Origin: an uncultured Fibrobacter sp.
GTDB lineage: Bacteria; Fibrobacterota; Fibrobacteria; Fibrobacterales; Fibrobacteraceae
Direction: 5' to 3'
NCBI GenBank assembly: GCA_946408125.1
Contig: CAMJQW010000009.1
Span: 16,680-80,679, forward strand
DNA length: 64,000 nucleotides
The notes beneath the pieces were generated by a model. It was not told the origin of the DNA. It saw only the letters and a list, made by a program, of their open reading frames with translations, and ran no database searches. The first letter of the stretch is position 1; each line of letters opens with the position of its first letter. The position numbers and the translations under genes are program-made. This document shows positions 45,083 to 53,949 of this stretch, in pieces.

Positions 45083-45856
45083 ATGCAAGTCGATTCTACG
45101 AAATTCCTGGTCGGCCTAGTCGGTCCGGACGTGCTATCCGCCATCGAGGAGGACAGCCTGAACCCCGTGTTCCTCGATTTGCAAGCCTGCAACGCATTGG
45201 AGATCCGCTACGACTTCTTTGAGCAGGCGCAGTGGCCCGGACTTTCCGGAAGGCTCCGCAAGGTAGCCCCGCACGCCATGCAGATCGGCACCATCCGCCT
45301 GCACCGCGACGGCGGCAAGTTCCCCGACAGGGACGCCGTGGCGCGCCCGGAACTCTGGCAAAAAATTCTAGAAGCCGCCGAAGTGCCCGAATGGCTCGAC
45401 CTGGAACGCGACTGCCTCTCGCAATTTGCAGACCTCAAGAAAGCCGCATCCGCACGCGGCACGCGCATCCTCGTATCGGAACACAACTTTGTTCGTATTC
45501 CGGGAGAACAGGAACTGAAGGTCCTCGCCGACGACGCCCGCCGCGTCAAGGCGGACGGGCTCAAGATTGCCGCCATGAGCAATTCCGAATCGGACTGCGA
45601 CCGTCTGTACAAGTTCACGAAAAAGTTCTCGAAGTATTTCGACCTCTTCGCCGCATTCGGGATGGGCGACACGGGTCGTATCAGCAGGCTCTGGTCGCTC
45701 AAGGAAGGAGCGAACCTCACCTACGCCGCCATCGATTCCGTGGAGGCCCCCGGGCAAATTGACGCCATAACCATGAAAAAGGCCCTGGACAGCTTCGACA
45801 TCATCTATTCCCAGTCCGATTTGGCCTCATTTTTGGCAAAATTCCGCCAATTTTAA
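45083..45856 (+). CDS. aroD: Type I 3-dehydroquinate dehydratase
   Basis: 257 residues. It converts 3-dehydroquinate to 3-dehydroshikimate in the shikimate pathway. The type I (Schiff-base) features are EIRYDFFEQ, ILVSEHNF with the catalytic His region, GLKIAAMSNS carrying the Schiff-base Lys, and FGMGDTGRISRLW for substrate binding. Substrate-binding Arg in the usual (L)R-W-R-x-x-x-EGG segment is replaced by a variable stretch, so it is a divergent member. The gene stands alone between two terminated units. Confidence 0.85.
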   Translation: MQVDSTKFLVGLVGPDVLSAIEEDSLNPVFLDLQACNALEIRYDFFEQAQWPGLSGRLRKVAPHAMQIGTIRLHRDGGKFPDRDAVARPELWQKILEAAEVPEWLDLERDCLSQFADLKKAASARGTRILVSEHNFVRIPGEQELKVLADDARRVKADGLKIAAMSNSESDCDRLYKFTKKFSKYFDLFAAFGMGDTGRISRLWSLKEGANLTYAAIDSVEAPGQIDAITMKKALDSFDIIYSQSDLASFLAKFRQF

Positions 45857-45944
45857 AGTTTTTATCTTACAAACTCGCTATAAATCGCCCAAACAGGCAT
45901 TTTTTTTCTAAAATATCGGGTTGAACGAATAAGAGGAAATAACA

Positions 45945-46409
45945 ATGCGTCTTTCTGAACGTTTTGTAGACAATTGCATTTTGATTAATTCCGCGAGCGA
46001 ATCCAAGGAAGCCATCCTGAACGAACTCGTGGATACCCTGTGCAAGGCGTACAAACTGGAACATCGCGACGAAATCTTTGAAGCCGTGTGGAACCGCGAA
46101 CAGAGCCGTTCCACGGGTATCGGTTGCGGCCTCGCCGTGCCCCATGCCAAGATTGACTACGTGGACCGCATGTGCATGGTGGCCGCCACGGTCGAGAAGG
46201 GCCTGGACTTCCAGTCCTTCGACGGCGAGCCCGTGTACCTGCTCATCCTCATCGTGAGCCCGGGCAACACCGTGGGCCCGCACCTCAAGGCGCTCTCCTC
46301 CGTGAGCCGACTCCTGGCCGACGGCAACGTGCGCAAGGACCTCATCGCCTCGAAGACCCCGGCCGAGTTCCTGACCATCCTCCGCGCCGCCGAGGACAAG
46401 TACCTGTAG
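45945..46409 (+). CDS. PTS EIIA component, PtsN/fructose type
   Basis: 154 residues, single EIIA type 2 domain. The phosphorylated His is His67 in GCGLAVPHAKID. AVWNREQSRSTGIG is the family run before it. No EIIB or EIIC is encoded nearby, which suits a regulatory EIIA-Ntr-like role rather than sugar uptake. AAGAGGAAATAACA precedes the ATG. Confidence 0.9.
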   Translation: MRLSERFVDNCILINSASESKEAILNELVDTLCKAYKLEHRDEIFEAVWNREQSRSTGIGCGLAVPHAKIDYVDRMCMVAATVEKGLDFQSFDGEPVYLLILIVSPGNTVGPHLKALSSVSRLLADGNVRKDLIASKTPAEFLTILRAAEDKYL

Positions 46410-46415
46410 TTGCCC

Positions 46416-46444
46416 TTGACACCCCGAGCATTCTTTTATATATT
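46416..46444 (+). promoter_or_regulatory. Strong promoter of tRNA-Val
   Basis: TTGACA (46416-46421), a 17-base spacer and TATATT (46439-46444), ending 12 bases before the tRNA. This is the cleanest sigma-70-type promoter in the window and defines TATATT as a functional-looking -10 here. Confidence 0.75.
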
Positions 46445-46456
46445 TGCTCGCACCTC

Positions 46457-46531
46457 GGACGGTTAGCTCAGTTGGTTTAGAGCGCTGCTTTCACACGGCA
46501 GAGGTCACTGGTTCAAATCCAGTACCGTCCA
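46457..46531 (+). tRNA. tRNA-Val (CAC)
   Basis: Acceptor GGACGGT pairs with ACCGTCC. The D-arm is GCTCAGTTGGTTTAGAGC. The anticodon stem CTGCT/GGCAG encloses TTCACAC, giving anticodon CAC. The T-arm is CTGGTTCAAATCCAG. CCA is not encoded. Confidence 0.95.
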
Positions 46532-46537
46532 CTCGAA

Positions 46538-46563
46538 AAGGTCCGGTTCCGCCGGACCTTTTT
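46538..46563. terminator. Bidirectional terminator after tRNA-Val
   Basis: AAGGTCCGG-TTCCG-CCGGACCTT followed by T-run. On the minus strand the mirrored hairpin is followed by TTTTC and may end the acyltransferase transcript. Confidence 0.85.
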
Positions 46564-46580
46564 CGTTTCCAGAGACAACG

Positions 46581-47534
46581 CTATTTCCCGAAAACACGCC
46601 GGACCGGCGGAATCATCGTCAGGATGAAGGTCACCAGCAGGCAGTAGGCGATTTCCACCAGCCAGAACTTCGGGTGCGGGCAATGCACGAGTCGCAAGAT
46701 GCGGGCATCAAGGTCCACGAGATGCACGCACAGGATGACAAGGCTGTTCCGGCCAATCCAGGCGAGAAACCCGTTTAGCCAGCGAACCTTGGAGAGCAGC
46801 CACGAAATGCGGCAAACCAGGAGCGTCCCTCCGCAGGCGCCCAGGACATCGAGCGGGAAAACCGCATAATGGCAACGCACCATCGACATCCCGGAATACA
46901 GCGCGGCGGCGAGCCAGCACGCATACAGCGGGATTTCCGCCTTCCAGCGGAACGTGCCCAGCATGCCGAACCTGCCCGCCCAGTACCCGATCCAGTAAAA
47001 GAACAACGCCCCGATTCCGGGAAGCAGCGCCAAGGGCAGGTTCACGACGTAGACATCCAGGAGAATCGCCGCCGCGGAAAGCCCGAATATCCAGAGGGCA
47101 CGCGCCCGCTCGCCCCGCACCTTCTCGCATACAAGCGCAAAGGCCACCCTGCACCAGAACAGCGCGAGCAAGAACCAGATGGCCCCGATTACGGGCATGT
47201 CGGCAAGGAAAGCCGAACTGTGGGCCTTGGACCCGTTCCCGTAGAGGGCGGCCACGAGCCAGTAGCTGTCCAGCGGCTCCCCGCGACCCATCGCGACACC
47301 ATACACAAGGATCACGACCGTAAGCGCCGTTGCCGCATAAGGGACCAGGAGCCTGCGCACGCCGCCGAAAAGCACCTCCCGAAGAGACCGCGGCCGGAAG
47401 AAGAAACCCGCAAGAATGAAGAACAGCGGCATATGGAAACTGAAGAGCCAGTTCCCGGTATCGCACATATGGCCGACGACAACGGCAAGGATGCCGATTG
47501 CCTTCGCGATATCTATGGACGAGTCCCTTTCCAT
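46581..47534 (-). CDS. Acyltransferase family 3 membrane protein
   Basis: 317 residues from ATG 47534 (MERDSSIDIAKAIGILAVVVGH); the longer frame to 47630 adds a segment without family character. About ten membrane helices. The first helix region holds the family His in VVVGHMCDTGNW, then FSFHMPLFFILAGFFFR. Such proteins acetylate or acylate surface polysaccharides or other lipid-linked carbohydrates. Divergent from the TolC-like gene; acceptor unknown. Confidence 0.88.
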   Translation of the reverse strand: MERDSSIDIAKAIGILAVVVGHMCDTGNWLFSFHMPLFFILAGFFFRPRSLREVLFGGVRRLLVPYAATALTVVILVYGVAMGRGEPLDSYWLVAALYGNGSKAHSSAFLADMPVIGAIWFLLALFWCRVAFALVCEKVRGERARALWIFGLSAAAILLDVYVVNLPLALLPGIGALFFYWIGYWAGRFGMLGTFRWKAEIPLYACWLAAALYSGMSMVRCHYAVFPLDVLGACGGTLLVCRISWLLSKVRWLNGFLAWIGRNSLVILCVHLVDLDARILRLVHCPHPKFWLVEIAYCLLVTFILTMIPPVRRVFGK

Positions 47535-47639
47535 TCTTTTGTAAAGCCTGTCTCCCCCAATATTAGAATAAATCCACTTTTTTTTGCTATCTTCGGGCTT
47601 GCACGGCAACGCAAAGGCACTGCCAGGCATCTAAAAGGC

Positions 47640-48935
47640 ATGAAACACATAAAGGCATATACAACCGCGATCCTCGTCGCCGCATCGTTCGCCCTTGCGG
47701 ACGGGTCGTGGACGCTGGAAGCCTGCCTAAAGCAGGCCAAGCAGAAAAGCCTTTCTCTGGAATCCGCGAAGCTCCGCGAACAGAAGGCGGACATCAGCAT
47801 CAGGCAGGCCAAGACCGGCAACCGCCCGACCGTGAGCGCCTCCATCCAGAACACGCTATTCGACCACCCGTTCATCGACAAAGAGGACCACTACCGCCTG
47901 AACCTCGGCGTCTCCGGTTCCTACACGCTGTGGGACGGCGGGGCCACGAGCCTGAACGTCGAGGCGAGCCAGCTTTCGAAGGAAGCTGCGGCGCTTTCCA
48001 CCAAGCAGACGGAACGCACCGTACAGGAAAGCGTCCTCAACGCCTACATGGCGTTGCTCGCCGCGATCGAGAACCTGCGCACCGCCGACGCCTCGGTCGC
48101 CCTCGCGCAGGCCGAATTCGAAAATTACGGCAAGCTTTTCGAGGCGGGCGCCCTCACCAAGAAGGACCTCACCCAGAGCCAGTCGAACGTCCTCCAGAAG
48201 CAGGTAGCGCAGCTTTCCGCCCAGCTATCCGTAAATAGTTCCAAGACTACGCTGCGCCAGCTTTTGGAACTTGACGAAAGCGAAGATTTTGACGTGTCCG
48301 CCCCCGAAGGCGACATCACGAGCCCCGATTCCCTGCCACCCCTGCCGCCGCTTTCCGAGTTGCAGAAGAACGTCAAGGAAGCCCATCCCGGGCTCAAGTC
48401 CGACAGCGTGAGCGTAAAGGCCGCCAAGAAGAACACCGAAGTCGCCGGCAAGGGAAGTTCCATCACCGTGACCCTGGGAGCGAACTCCAGCACCGGACTG
48501 CAGGCCTGGGAATCCGACGCCTACAAGAACCAGCTCAAGTACGGCTGGCAGAACTCCGTATCGCTCGGCATCAACATTCCGATCATCGACGGCGGCGCGA
48601 CCACGAACAAGATCCTGCAGGCGCAGGTCAGCGAGGCCGAATCGCAGGTGACCATGCAGGAGACCGCCAAGAACCTCGAGAACAACATCGAGAAGCTCTA
48701 CCTGAACGCCCTGAACGCCGACATGCAATGGAAGGCCGCCCTCCTGCAGGTGGAAGCCGAACAGGAAGCGCTCCAGGTCGCCGAGGAACAGAGGAACGCG
48801 GGCGCGCTCACCTATACCGACTACCTCGGGCAGAAAAACAGCCACGAGGCCGCCCAGATCACCCTCGTGAAGGCGAAATACACGAGCCTTCTCGCCCGAA
48901 AAGTCCTGGACCTGTACCAGGGAAACCTCGATTAA
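47640..48935 (+). CDS. TolC-family outer-membrane efflux protein
   Basis: 431 residues from ATG 47640 with AAAGG just upstream; the far longer open frame upstream is an artefact opposite the acyltransferase. The signal peptide is MKHIKAYTTAILVAASFALA. Two long helical hairpin halves are visible, with LTLEACLKQA-type start (SWTLEACLKQAKQKSLSLES), GGATSLNVEASQ and GGATTNKILQAQ beta-turn regions. It would provide an outer-membrane channel for an exporter. No inner-membrane partner is adjacent; the MacB-like pair at 29 kb is a possible partner (inference). Confidence 0.9.
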   Translation: MKHIKAYTTAILVAASFALADGSWTLEACLKQAKQKSLSLESAKLREQKADISIRQAKTGNRPTVSASIQNTLFDHPFIDKEDHYRLNLGVSGSYTLWDGGATSLNVEASQLSKEAAALSTKQTERTVQESVLNAYMALLAAIENLRTADASVALAQAEFENYGKLFEAGALTKKDLTQSQSNVLQKQVAQLSAQLSVNSSKTTLRQLLELDESEDFDVSAPEGDITSPDSLPPLPPLSELQKNVKEAHPGLKSDSVSVKAAKKNTEVAGKGSSITVTLGANSSTGLQAWESDAYKNQLKYGWQNSVSLGINIPIIDGGATTNKILQAQVSEAESQVTMQETAKNLENNIEKLYLNALNADMQWKAALLQVEAEQEALQVAEEQRNAGALTYTDYLGQKNSHEAAQITLVKAKYTSLLARKVLDLYQGNLD

Positions 48936-48968
48936 CCCTCAAAAAACGCCAATTTCGCCAAAATCCAT

Positions 48969-48987
48969 TGTGGACAATTTATCCACG
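48969..48987. other. Pair of inverted DnaA-box-like sequences
   Basis: TGTGGACAA (reverse of TTGTCCACA) and TTATCCACG lie one base apart in opposite directions. Each differs from the E. coli consensus TTATCCACA by one base. They could equally form a weak hairpin after the TolC gene. Confidence 0.35.
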
Positions 48988-49081
48988 ATATGGCCTCCAT
49001 TTTTTTCAAAAAAAACGGTTTTCATAGATATATTCCTAATGGGTATATTGGGATGATTTGGGGTTGCAAAAAGGAGTGATT

Positions 49082-50665
49082 ATGAAAGATATGCATCTTT
49101 CTTTGGTTTCGGCAGCGCTAATCGCTGTCTTGGGTACAACAGCATCGGCATATACGGTGAGCGGCACCGTCAAGGATAACACCGGCAAGGCGGTCGCCAA
49201 TGCCGACGTTTCCCTTGTCAAGGAGAACAAGTCCGCCAAGACGGACAATACCGGCGCATTCACGATTCACGAAGACGAATCTGTCGAACCGCCTCCTGAC
49301 GCCATCGCGGCCCCGCATACGCCGGGCTACATCAGCATCAACTCCGGAATCCTCTCGTATTCGCAGAGCGGAAATTCCCCTGTAACCGTCAAGATTTTCG
49401 ACCTCATGGGTAACGAGGTCTTCAAGCAGTCGCTCTACGGATCCGGACAGGTGGACCTCACCTCCGGCGTGAAGGCAAAAGGCACGTATTTCGCGCAGGT
49501 CACCACGGGCAGCGCCAAGCAGGCCATCCGCTTTACCGCAAACGGCAACTACGGTGCGACATTAGACGCAAACGGCCACGCATTGCTCAAGGAAGTGCAG
49601 CCGGGAGAAACTCTCCGTGTCGTCGCCGACGGGTTCGACACTCTCTCCGTCCCGCTCGGCACGCTCGACACGACGCTCAACCTGACACTTACCGCAAGCG
49701 CTCCCGCCGAGGAAACCTTCAAGTTCGGCTACGCGCTCGGAAACGCTCCGCGCAAGAGCAAGGGCTGCGGCAAGGATCCCATACTCAAGGGAACCAAGCA
49801 GTACCAGTGCCAGAAAAAGACTGGTGGAGACGCCTGGCCCTCCGCCAATGTAGACTGCAGCGCCCAGCTGTTCGAAATCAACGGACGCGAATACTACGTG
49901 ACCTTCCCCCAAAATTACGATAAAAACAAGCCCTACAAGCTCCTTTTCGCAAACCACTGCATGGGTAGTTCCGCAAACCACATGGCCACCTGGATCAGCG
50001 CAGACCGCGACCACATTTCTCCGTATTACGCACAAAAAGCACAGGACACCGAAGGGAACTACATCTTTGTCGCTCCACAGGGCGAAGGCAGCGGTATGTG
50101 GTTGAAAGGAGAAGACGACCACAAGTTCATTCACCAGTTGCTGACTCACTTGGAAGATAACTACTGCATCGACACAACCCGCGTATTCGCCACGGGATTC
50201 AGCTTCGGCGCCATGTTTTCGAACTCCCTCGCCTGGGAAATGCAAGCAAGACTCCGCGCCGTCGCCGTTTACGCTGTCGCATCCTACAACATCTGGTTGC
50301 CTGAACCGGGCAACGGCCCCTATTCCAAGAAAGACCTGCCGATTGCCTGGATGGCCGTTCATGGCAAGCAAGACGGAATGTGCGACTACAAGAGAGCACG
50401 CGACGAAGCTCTCGTAGAAATTCTCAAGCACAACGGAAAGGCCGACGCCAACGGAAACTTCACCGACGCAAGTGCCGAAAAATCTCAGCTCAAAGAATAC
50501 TCCAATGGTCAGCATGTCTGCTACGACTTCACGACTGTCGATCCACGCTTCCCCGTGAAGTTCTGCAGCCACGGAGCCGACCACCAGTGGTCCGCAACGG
50601 ACAACGGGGACAACTCCAAGTCCTGGGTCCCGGCAGAAGTTCACAAATTCTTTGAGCAATTCTAG
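49082..50665 (+). CDS. Carbohydrate esterase, CE1/LpqC-like (feruloyl or acetylxylan esterase type), copy 1
   Basis: 527 residues from ATG 49082 (AAGGAG 6 bases upstream). The signal peptide ends in TASAYT. A carboxypeptidase-regulatory-like start (VSGTVKDNTGKAVANADVSL) is interrupted by about 100 residues that look like a T9SS sorting-type domain (VKIFDLMGNEVFKQSLYGSG, KGTYFAQV), then resumes with PGETLRVVADGFDTL. The alpha/beta-hydrolase domain has the serine in GFSFGAM near 373, YVTFPQNYDKNKPYKLLFANHC, and a C-terminal His in GADHQWSA. Substrate likely an ester on plant xylan. Confidence 0.85.
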   Translation: MKDMHLSLVSAALIAVLGTTASAYTVSGTVKDNTGKAVANADVSLVKENKSAKTDNTGAFTIHEDESVEPPPDAIAAPHTPGYISINSGILSYSQSGNSPVTVKIFDLMGNEVFKQSLYGSGQVDLTSGVKAKGTYFAQVTTGSAKQAIRFTANGNYGATLDANGHALLKEVQPGETLRVVADGFDTLSVPLGTLDTTLNLTLTASAPAEETFKFGYALGNAPRKSKGCGKDPILKGTKQYQCQKKTGGDAWPSANVDCSAQLFEINGREYYVTFPQNYDKNKPYKLLFANHCMGSSANHMATWISADRDHISPYYAQKAQDTEGNYIFVAPQGEGSGMWLKGEDDHKFIHQLLTHLEDNYCIDTTRVFATGFSFGAMFSNSLAWEMQARLRAVAVYAVASYNIWLPEPGNGPYSKKDLPIAWMAVHGKQDGMCDYKRARDEALVEILKHNGKADANGNFTDASAEKSQLKEYSNGQHVCYDFTTVDPRFPVKFCSHGADHQWSATDNGDNSKSWVPAEVHKFFEQF

Positions 50666-50690
50666 TAGAGCCTCCATAACCAACCCAAAG

Positions 50691-50722
50691 AACGGCTCCT
50701 GTTCCAAAGGCAGGGGCCGTTT
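50691..50722 (+). terminator. Intrinsic terminator of esterase copy 1
   Basis: AACGGCTCCTG / CAGGGGCCGTT stem (one G-U pair) with a 9-base loop, followed by TTTCC. Confidence 0.75.
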
Positions 50723-50846
50723 CCATTTAAATTTCGCAGATTCGCAATATTTTTACACCATTTTTTGTTTACAATCGGGTACTTTTTCGATTCTTCAGAT
50801 TACATTATAGGCGGAGAAAGTGGGTAATATGGTTAAAGGAGGCTAT

Positions 50847-52325
50847 ATGAAAGGATTTTTCCCTATATTCCCGATTGTGCTGGCAACAGCATTCACCGCG
50901 GCATCCGCATACACCGTGAGCGGGACCGTCAAAGATAACAAAGGCATGCCCTTCAAGGGCGCAAAGGTTTCCCTGCTCAAGGAGCAAAAAGAAACCACGA
51001 CCGGCGACAAGGGCGAGTTTTATCTCCAAGGGGCCGAAGATTCTCCGGGCGACTCGATCACCACGCCACCCGACGCAATCCGCTCCGCAGCTATGCCCGG
51101 ATTCATAAGCATCAACTCCGGCATCCTCTCGTATTCGCAGGGCGGGAACGCGCCCGTGAACGTCAGGATTTTCGACCTGATGGGTAACGAGGTGTTCAAG
51201 CAGTCGCTCTACGGTTCCGGGCAGGTGGACCTCACCTCCGGCGTGAAGGCCAAGGGCATGTACTTTGCGCAAGTTACTGCGGGCAGCGCCAAGCAGACGC
51301 TCCGCTTCTCCTCCAACGGCAGTTACAGCGCCACCTTCGATGAAGGCAACCGCGCCTTGCTGAAGGAAGTCCAGCCGGGAGAAACGCTCCGCGTCGTCGC
51401 CGACGGGTTCGACACGCTCAATGTCCCGCTCGGCACGCTCGACACGAACCTCGAACTCACGCTCACGGCCGCGGCCACCGAGCAGACGCCAGCCTTCGGC
51501 TGGGAGAAAAAGAACGATCCCGTACCGTCCAGCGGTTGCGGCAAGGACCCGCAACTGTCCAAGTCCGGCCAGTTCAAGTTCACCTGGACCTACAAGGGTG
51601 CAAGCACCACGCGCGACGTCTATTACGACCTCCCGAGCAACTACGACAAGAACAAGCCCTACCGCCTCATCTTTGGCATGCAGTGCATGGGCGGGTCGGC
51701 ACAGAACGTGGCCCGCGGCGAAAACTACTACGGCATGAAGCCGTTTGACAAGGACGGCTCGACCATCTTCGTTGCTCCCGACGGAAAGTGCCACGAAAAC
51801 ATGTGCGCCCCGTGGGAAGAAAAGGACTACGCCTTCTTCGACGAACTCCTGGCCAAGCTGGAAAGCGAACTCTGCATTGACTCCAGCCGCGTGTTCTCCT
51901 CCGGTTTCAGCTATGGTTCGATGTTCACCAACGGCCTCTCCAGGAACCATCAGCATGTGCTTCGCGCCGTCGCCGTCTATGAAACCGCCGACGTGAACAT
52001 CTGGCTTCCGGACGTCGTGAACAAGCCGATCGCCTGGATGGGTGTCCACGGGATGAACGACAAACTCTGCACCCCCGAAATGGGAAAATCCGCCCGCGAC
52101 ACCGCGCTCAAGAACGCGAGCGCCGAGGGCAAGGACGCCACCAAAGAAAAAGCCCAGGAATCCTATTCCGATACGCACGTCTGCTACGACTACAAGGACG
52201 TGGACCAGCGCTTCCCCGTGAAGTGGTGCACCGATAATGCGGGCCACCAGTGGGACCACAAGGATCCCGGCCAGTGGGAGTCCTGGGTTCCCAAGACCAC
52301 CTGGGAATTCTTCACGCAGTTCTAA
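50847..52325 (+). CDS. Carbohydrate esterase, CE1/LpqC-like, copy 2
   Basis: 492 residues from ATG 50847, chosen because AAAGGAGG lies 4 bases upstream; ATG 50829 would put the Shine-Dalgarno site inside the gene. Architecture is the same as copy 1: signal peptide ending in AASAYT, VSGTVKDNKGMPFKGAKVSL, inserted sorting-type domain (VRIFDLMGNEVFKQSLYGSG), then hydrolase with GFSYGSM near 353 and HQW near the end. Identity is high in the N-terminal part and lower in the hydrolase, so the catalytic domains have diverged more and may differ in substrate. Separate terminators flank each copy. Confidence 0.85.
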   Translation: MKGFFPIFPIVLATAFTAASAYTVSGTVKDNKGMPFKGAKVSLLKEQKETTTGDKGEFYLQGAEDSPGDSITTPPDAIRSAAMPGFISINSGILSYSQGGNAPVNVRIFDLMGNEVFKQSLYGSGQVDLTSGVKAKGMYFAQVTAGSAKQTLRFSSNGSYSATFDEGNRALLKEVQPGETLRVVADGFDTLNVPLGTLDTNLELTLTAAATEQTPAFGWEKKNDPVPSSGCGKDPQLSKSGQFKFTWTYKGASTTRDVYYDLPSNYDKNKPYRLIFGMQCMGGSAQNVARGENYYGMKPFDKDGSTIFVAPDGKCHENMCAPWEEKDYAFFDELLAKLESELCIDSSRVFSSGFSYGSMFTNGLSRNHQHVLRAVAVYETADVNIWLPDVVNKPIAWMGVHGMNDKLCTPEMGKSARDTALKNASAEGKDATKEKAQESYSDTHVCYDYKDVDQRFPVKWCTDNAGHQWDHKDPGQWESWVPKTTWEFFTQF

Positions 52326-52353
52326 TACCGCATAGCGTTCAATTTGAAATAGC

Positions 52354-52388
52354 CGCCTGTTTCGGAAACGAGACAGGCGCGTTTCTTT
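52354..52388 (+). terminator. Intrinsic terminator of esterase copy 2
   Basis: Perfect 11-bp stem CGCCTGTTTCG / CGAGACAGGCG (counting one G-U pair) with GAAA loop, followed by CGTTTCTTT. Confidence 0.82.
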
Positions 52389-52556
52389 ATGAAATCGGCA
52401 CGGGCCATTTTTCATTAAAAATGGCGTTTTTGGGCGAATTTCGGGTTTTTCGGCCTTCTGGCCGCCCATTGGCACGGGTTATGCTTTTATGAAAGCGGAA
52501 ACAAAAAAACAATGGGCGGCGGCGAAGGCCGAACCCGCAACAAAAGAGGTAAAATT

Positions 52557-52937
52557 ATGATCAACGCACAGATTCTCCCGACTGCATTCTATGGTATCCA
52601 GAACTTCCTTGACAACCTGAACGCCGAAGCCGCCAAGGGCGAATGCACCTACACGCCGAAGGCCGACTACTACGAGACCGAAAACGGCTTCGCATTGGAA
52701 GTCGAGCTCCCGGGCGTGAAGAAAGAAGACATGGACATCCAGGTCGAAAAGAACATCATCACCGTCAAGGCGACGCGTGTCCGCAGCAAGGACGAGAAGT
52801 ACACCTTCGAGCGCAGCTTCAGGTTGGCTGACGACATCGACACCGAGAACATCAAGGTCTCGCTCGAAAACGGCATCTTGAAATTCGACTTGTCGAAGAA
52901 GGCCCAGGCCGCCGCGCGCAAGTTGACGATCGGCTAA
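52557..52937 (+). CDS. Hsp20/alpha-crystallin small heat-shock protein
   Basis: 126 residues from ATG 52557 (AGAGGT upstream). The alpha-crystallin domain has YYETENGFALEVELPGVKKE, IITVKATR, FERSFRLADDIDTE and closing ENGILKFDLSKK (the G-I/V-L motif). It is an ATP-independent holdase in the cytoplasm. It lacks a long C-terminal extension with IxI; the end is KKAQAAARKLTIG, where LTI may serve. No CIRCE-like repeat was seen upstream. Confidence 0.94.
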   Translation: MINAQILPTAFYGIQNFLDNLNAEAAKGECTYTPKADYYETENGFALEVELPGVKKEDMDIQVEKNIITVKATRVRSKDEKYTFERSFRLADDIDTENIKVSLENGILKFDLSKKAQAAARKLTIG

Positions 52938-52977
52938 CCGCAACAGATTTTCATCATTCATCGTTCTCCTTAGAGGG

Positions 52978-53008
52978 CTCCCGGTTTACGCCGGGAGTTC
53001 TTTTTTTG
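52978..53008 (+). terminator. Intrinsic terminator of the Hsp20 gene
   Basis: CTCCCGG-TTTACG-CCGGGAG followed by TTCTTTTTTT. Confidence 0.9.
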
Positions 53009-53057
53009 GATTTTCATACGCGAATTTTGTATATTCTCGTTGAAAAGAGAAACAAAA

Positions 53058-53948
53058 ATGCTTGATAAAGAAGTTTTGAAGACCGTCAGCCGCATTGAAC
53101 TCAGTGTTCGCGGCACGCTCGACACCGTGATGACCGGCGCCTACCACAGCTCGTTCAAGGGGAACGGCATGGAGTTCAGCGAGGTCCGCGAATACATGCC
53201 GGGCGACGACGTGCGAACCATCGACTGGAACGTGACCGCTCGAACGGGCACGCCCTACGTGAAGAAGTTTATCGAAGAGCGCGAGATGACCATGCTCTTG
53301 ATGGTCGACGCCTCCAGCTCTTCGGAATTCGGTTCCGGCAAGCAGATGAAGGGAGAGGTCATGGCGACCCTCACCGCACTCCTCGCGTTTGCCGCCATCA
53401 AGAACAACGACAAGGTCGGCCTGCTCATCTACACCGACCAGGTCGAGCTGTTTATTCCGCCCGAGAAAGGCCGCAAGCACGTGCTGCGGCTTATCCGCGA
53501 AATCCTTTACTTCAAGCCGCAGCACCACGGCACGAACACGCAGGTGGCGCTCGAGTACGCCGGCAAGATTCTGAACCGTCGTGCCGTCGTCGTGGTGATG
53601 AGCGACTTCCTGGACGAAGGTTTCGAGAACGCATTCAAGATTCTGCGCAAGCGCCACGACGTGCTTGCGGTCTCCGTGGTGGACCCGCGTGAAATGGAGT
53701 TGCCGCCCGCAGGCCTCGTGGAACTTGAAGATCCCGAAACCGGCGAGACGCTCTTAATCGACACCGGAGATGCAGCCTTCCGCGAGGCGTTCGCACGCGA
53801 GGCAAAGCGCCAGGGCAAGGCGACCAAGGAGTTGTTCCAGCGCATGTCCATCGACTTCGTGCGCATCGAGACGCACGACGACTTCAAGGAAACGGTCGCC
53901 CCGCTCATCGAGCATTTCAGGCGCCGAGCGAAAGCTGCGAGGTTATAA
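53058..53948 (+). CDS. DUF58 / von Willebrand A-like protein
   Basis: 296 residues from ATG 53058 (MLDKEVLKTVSRIEL). DUF58 landmarks are GNGMEFSEVREYMPGDDVR, TIDWNVTARTGTPYVKKF and a vWA metal site DASSSSEFGS (DxSxS). Such proteins usually sit beside a MoxR-type ATPase as chaperone partners (MoxR/BatA systems). Here no MoxR or Bat gene is adjacent. TATATT lies about 20 bases before the start. Confidence 0.9.
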   Translation: MLDKEVLKTVSRIELSVRGTLDTVMTGAYHSSFKGNGMEFSEVREYMPGDDVRTIDWNVTARTGTPYVKKFIEEREMTMLLMVDASSSSEFGSGKQMKGEVMATLTALLAFAAIKNNDKVGLLIYTDQVELFIPPEKGRKHVLRLIREILYFKPQHHGTNTQVALEYAGKILNRRAVVVVMSDFLDEGFENAFKILRKRHDVLAVSVVDPREMELPPAGLVELEDPETGETLLIDTGDAAFREAFAREAKRQGKATKELFQRMSIDFVRIETHDDFKETVAPLIEHFRRRAKAARL

Positions 53949-53949
53949 G

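Noticed and set aside
46869..47639. Long N-terminal extension of the TolC-like gene
   Set aside because: It lies antisense to the acyltransferase and would bury the signal peptide; the start at 47640 restores it.
48960..49020. Replication origin
   Set aside because: Only two imperfect DnaA-like boxes, no box cluster, no AT-rich unwinding region beyond short runs, and no dnaA or dnaN nearby.
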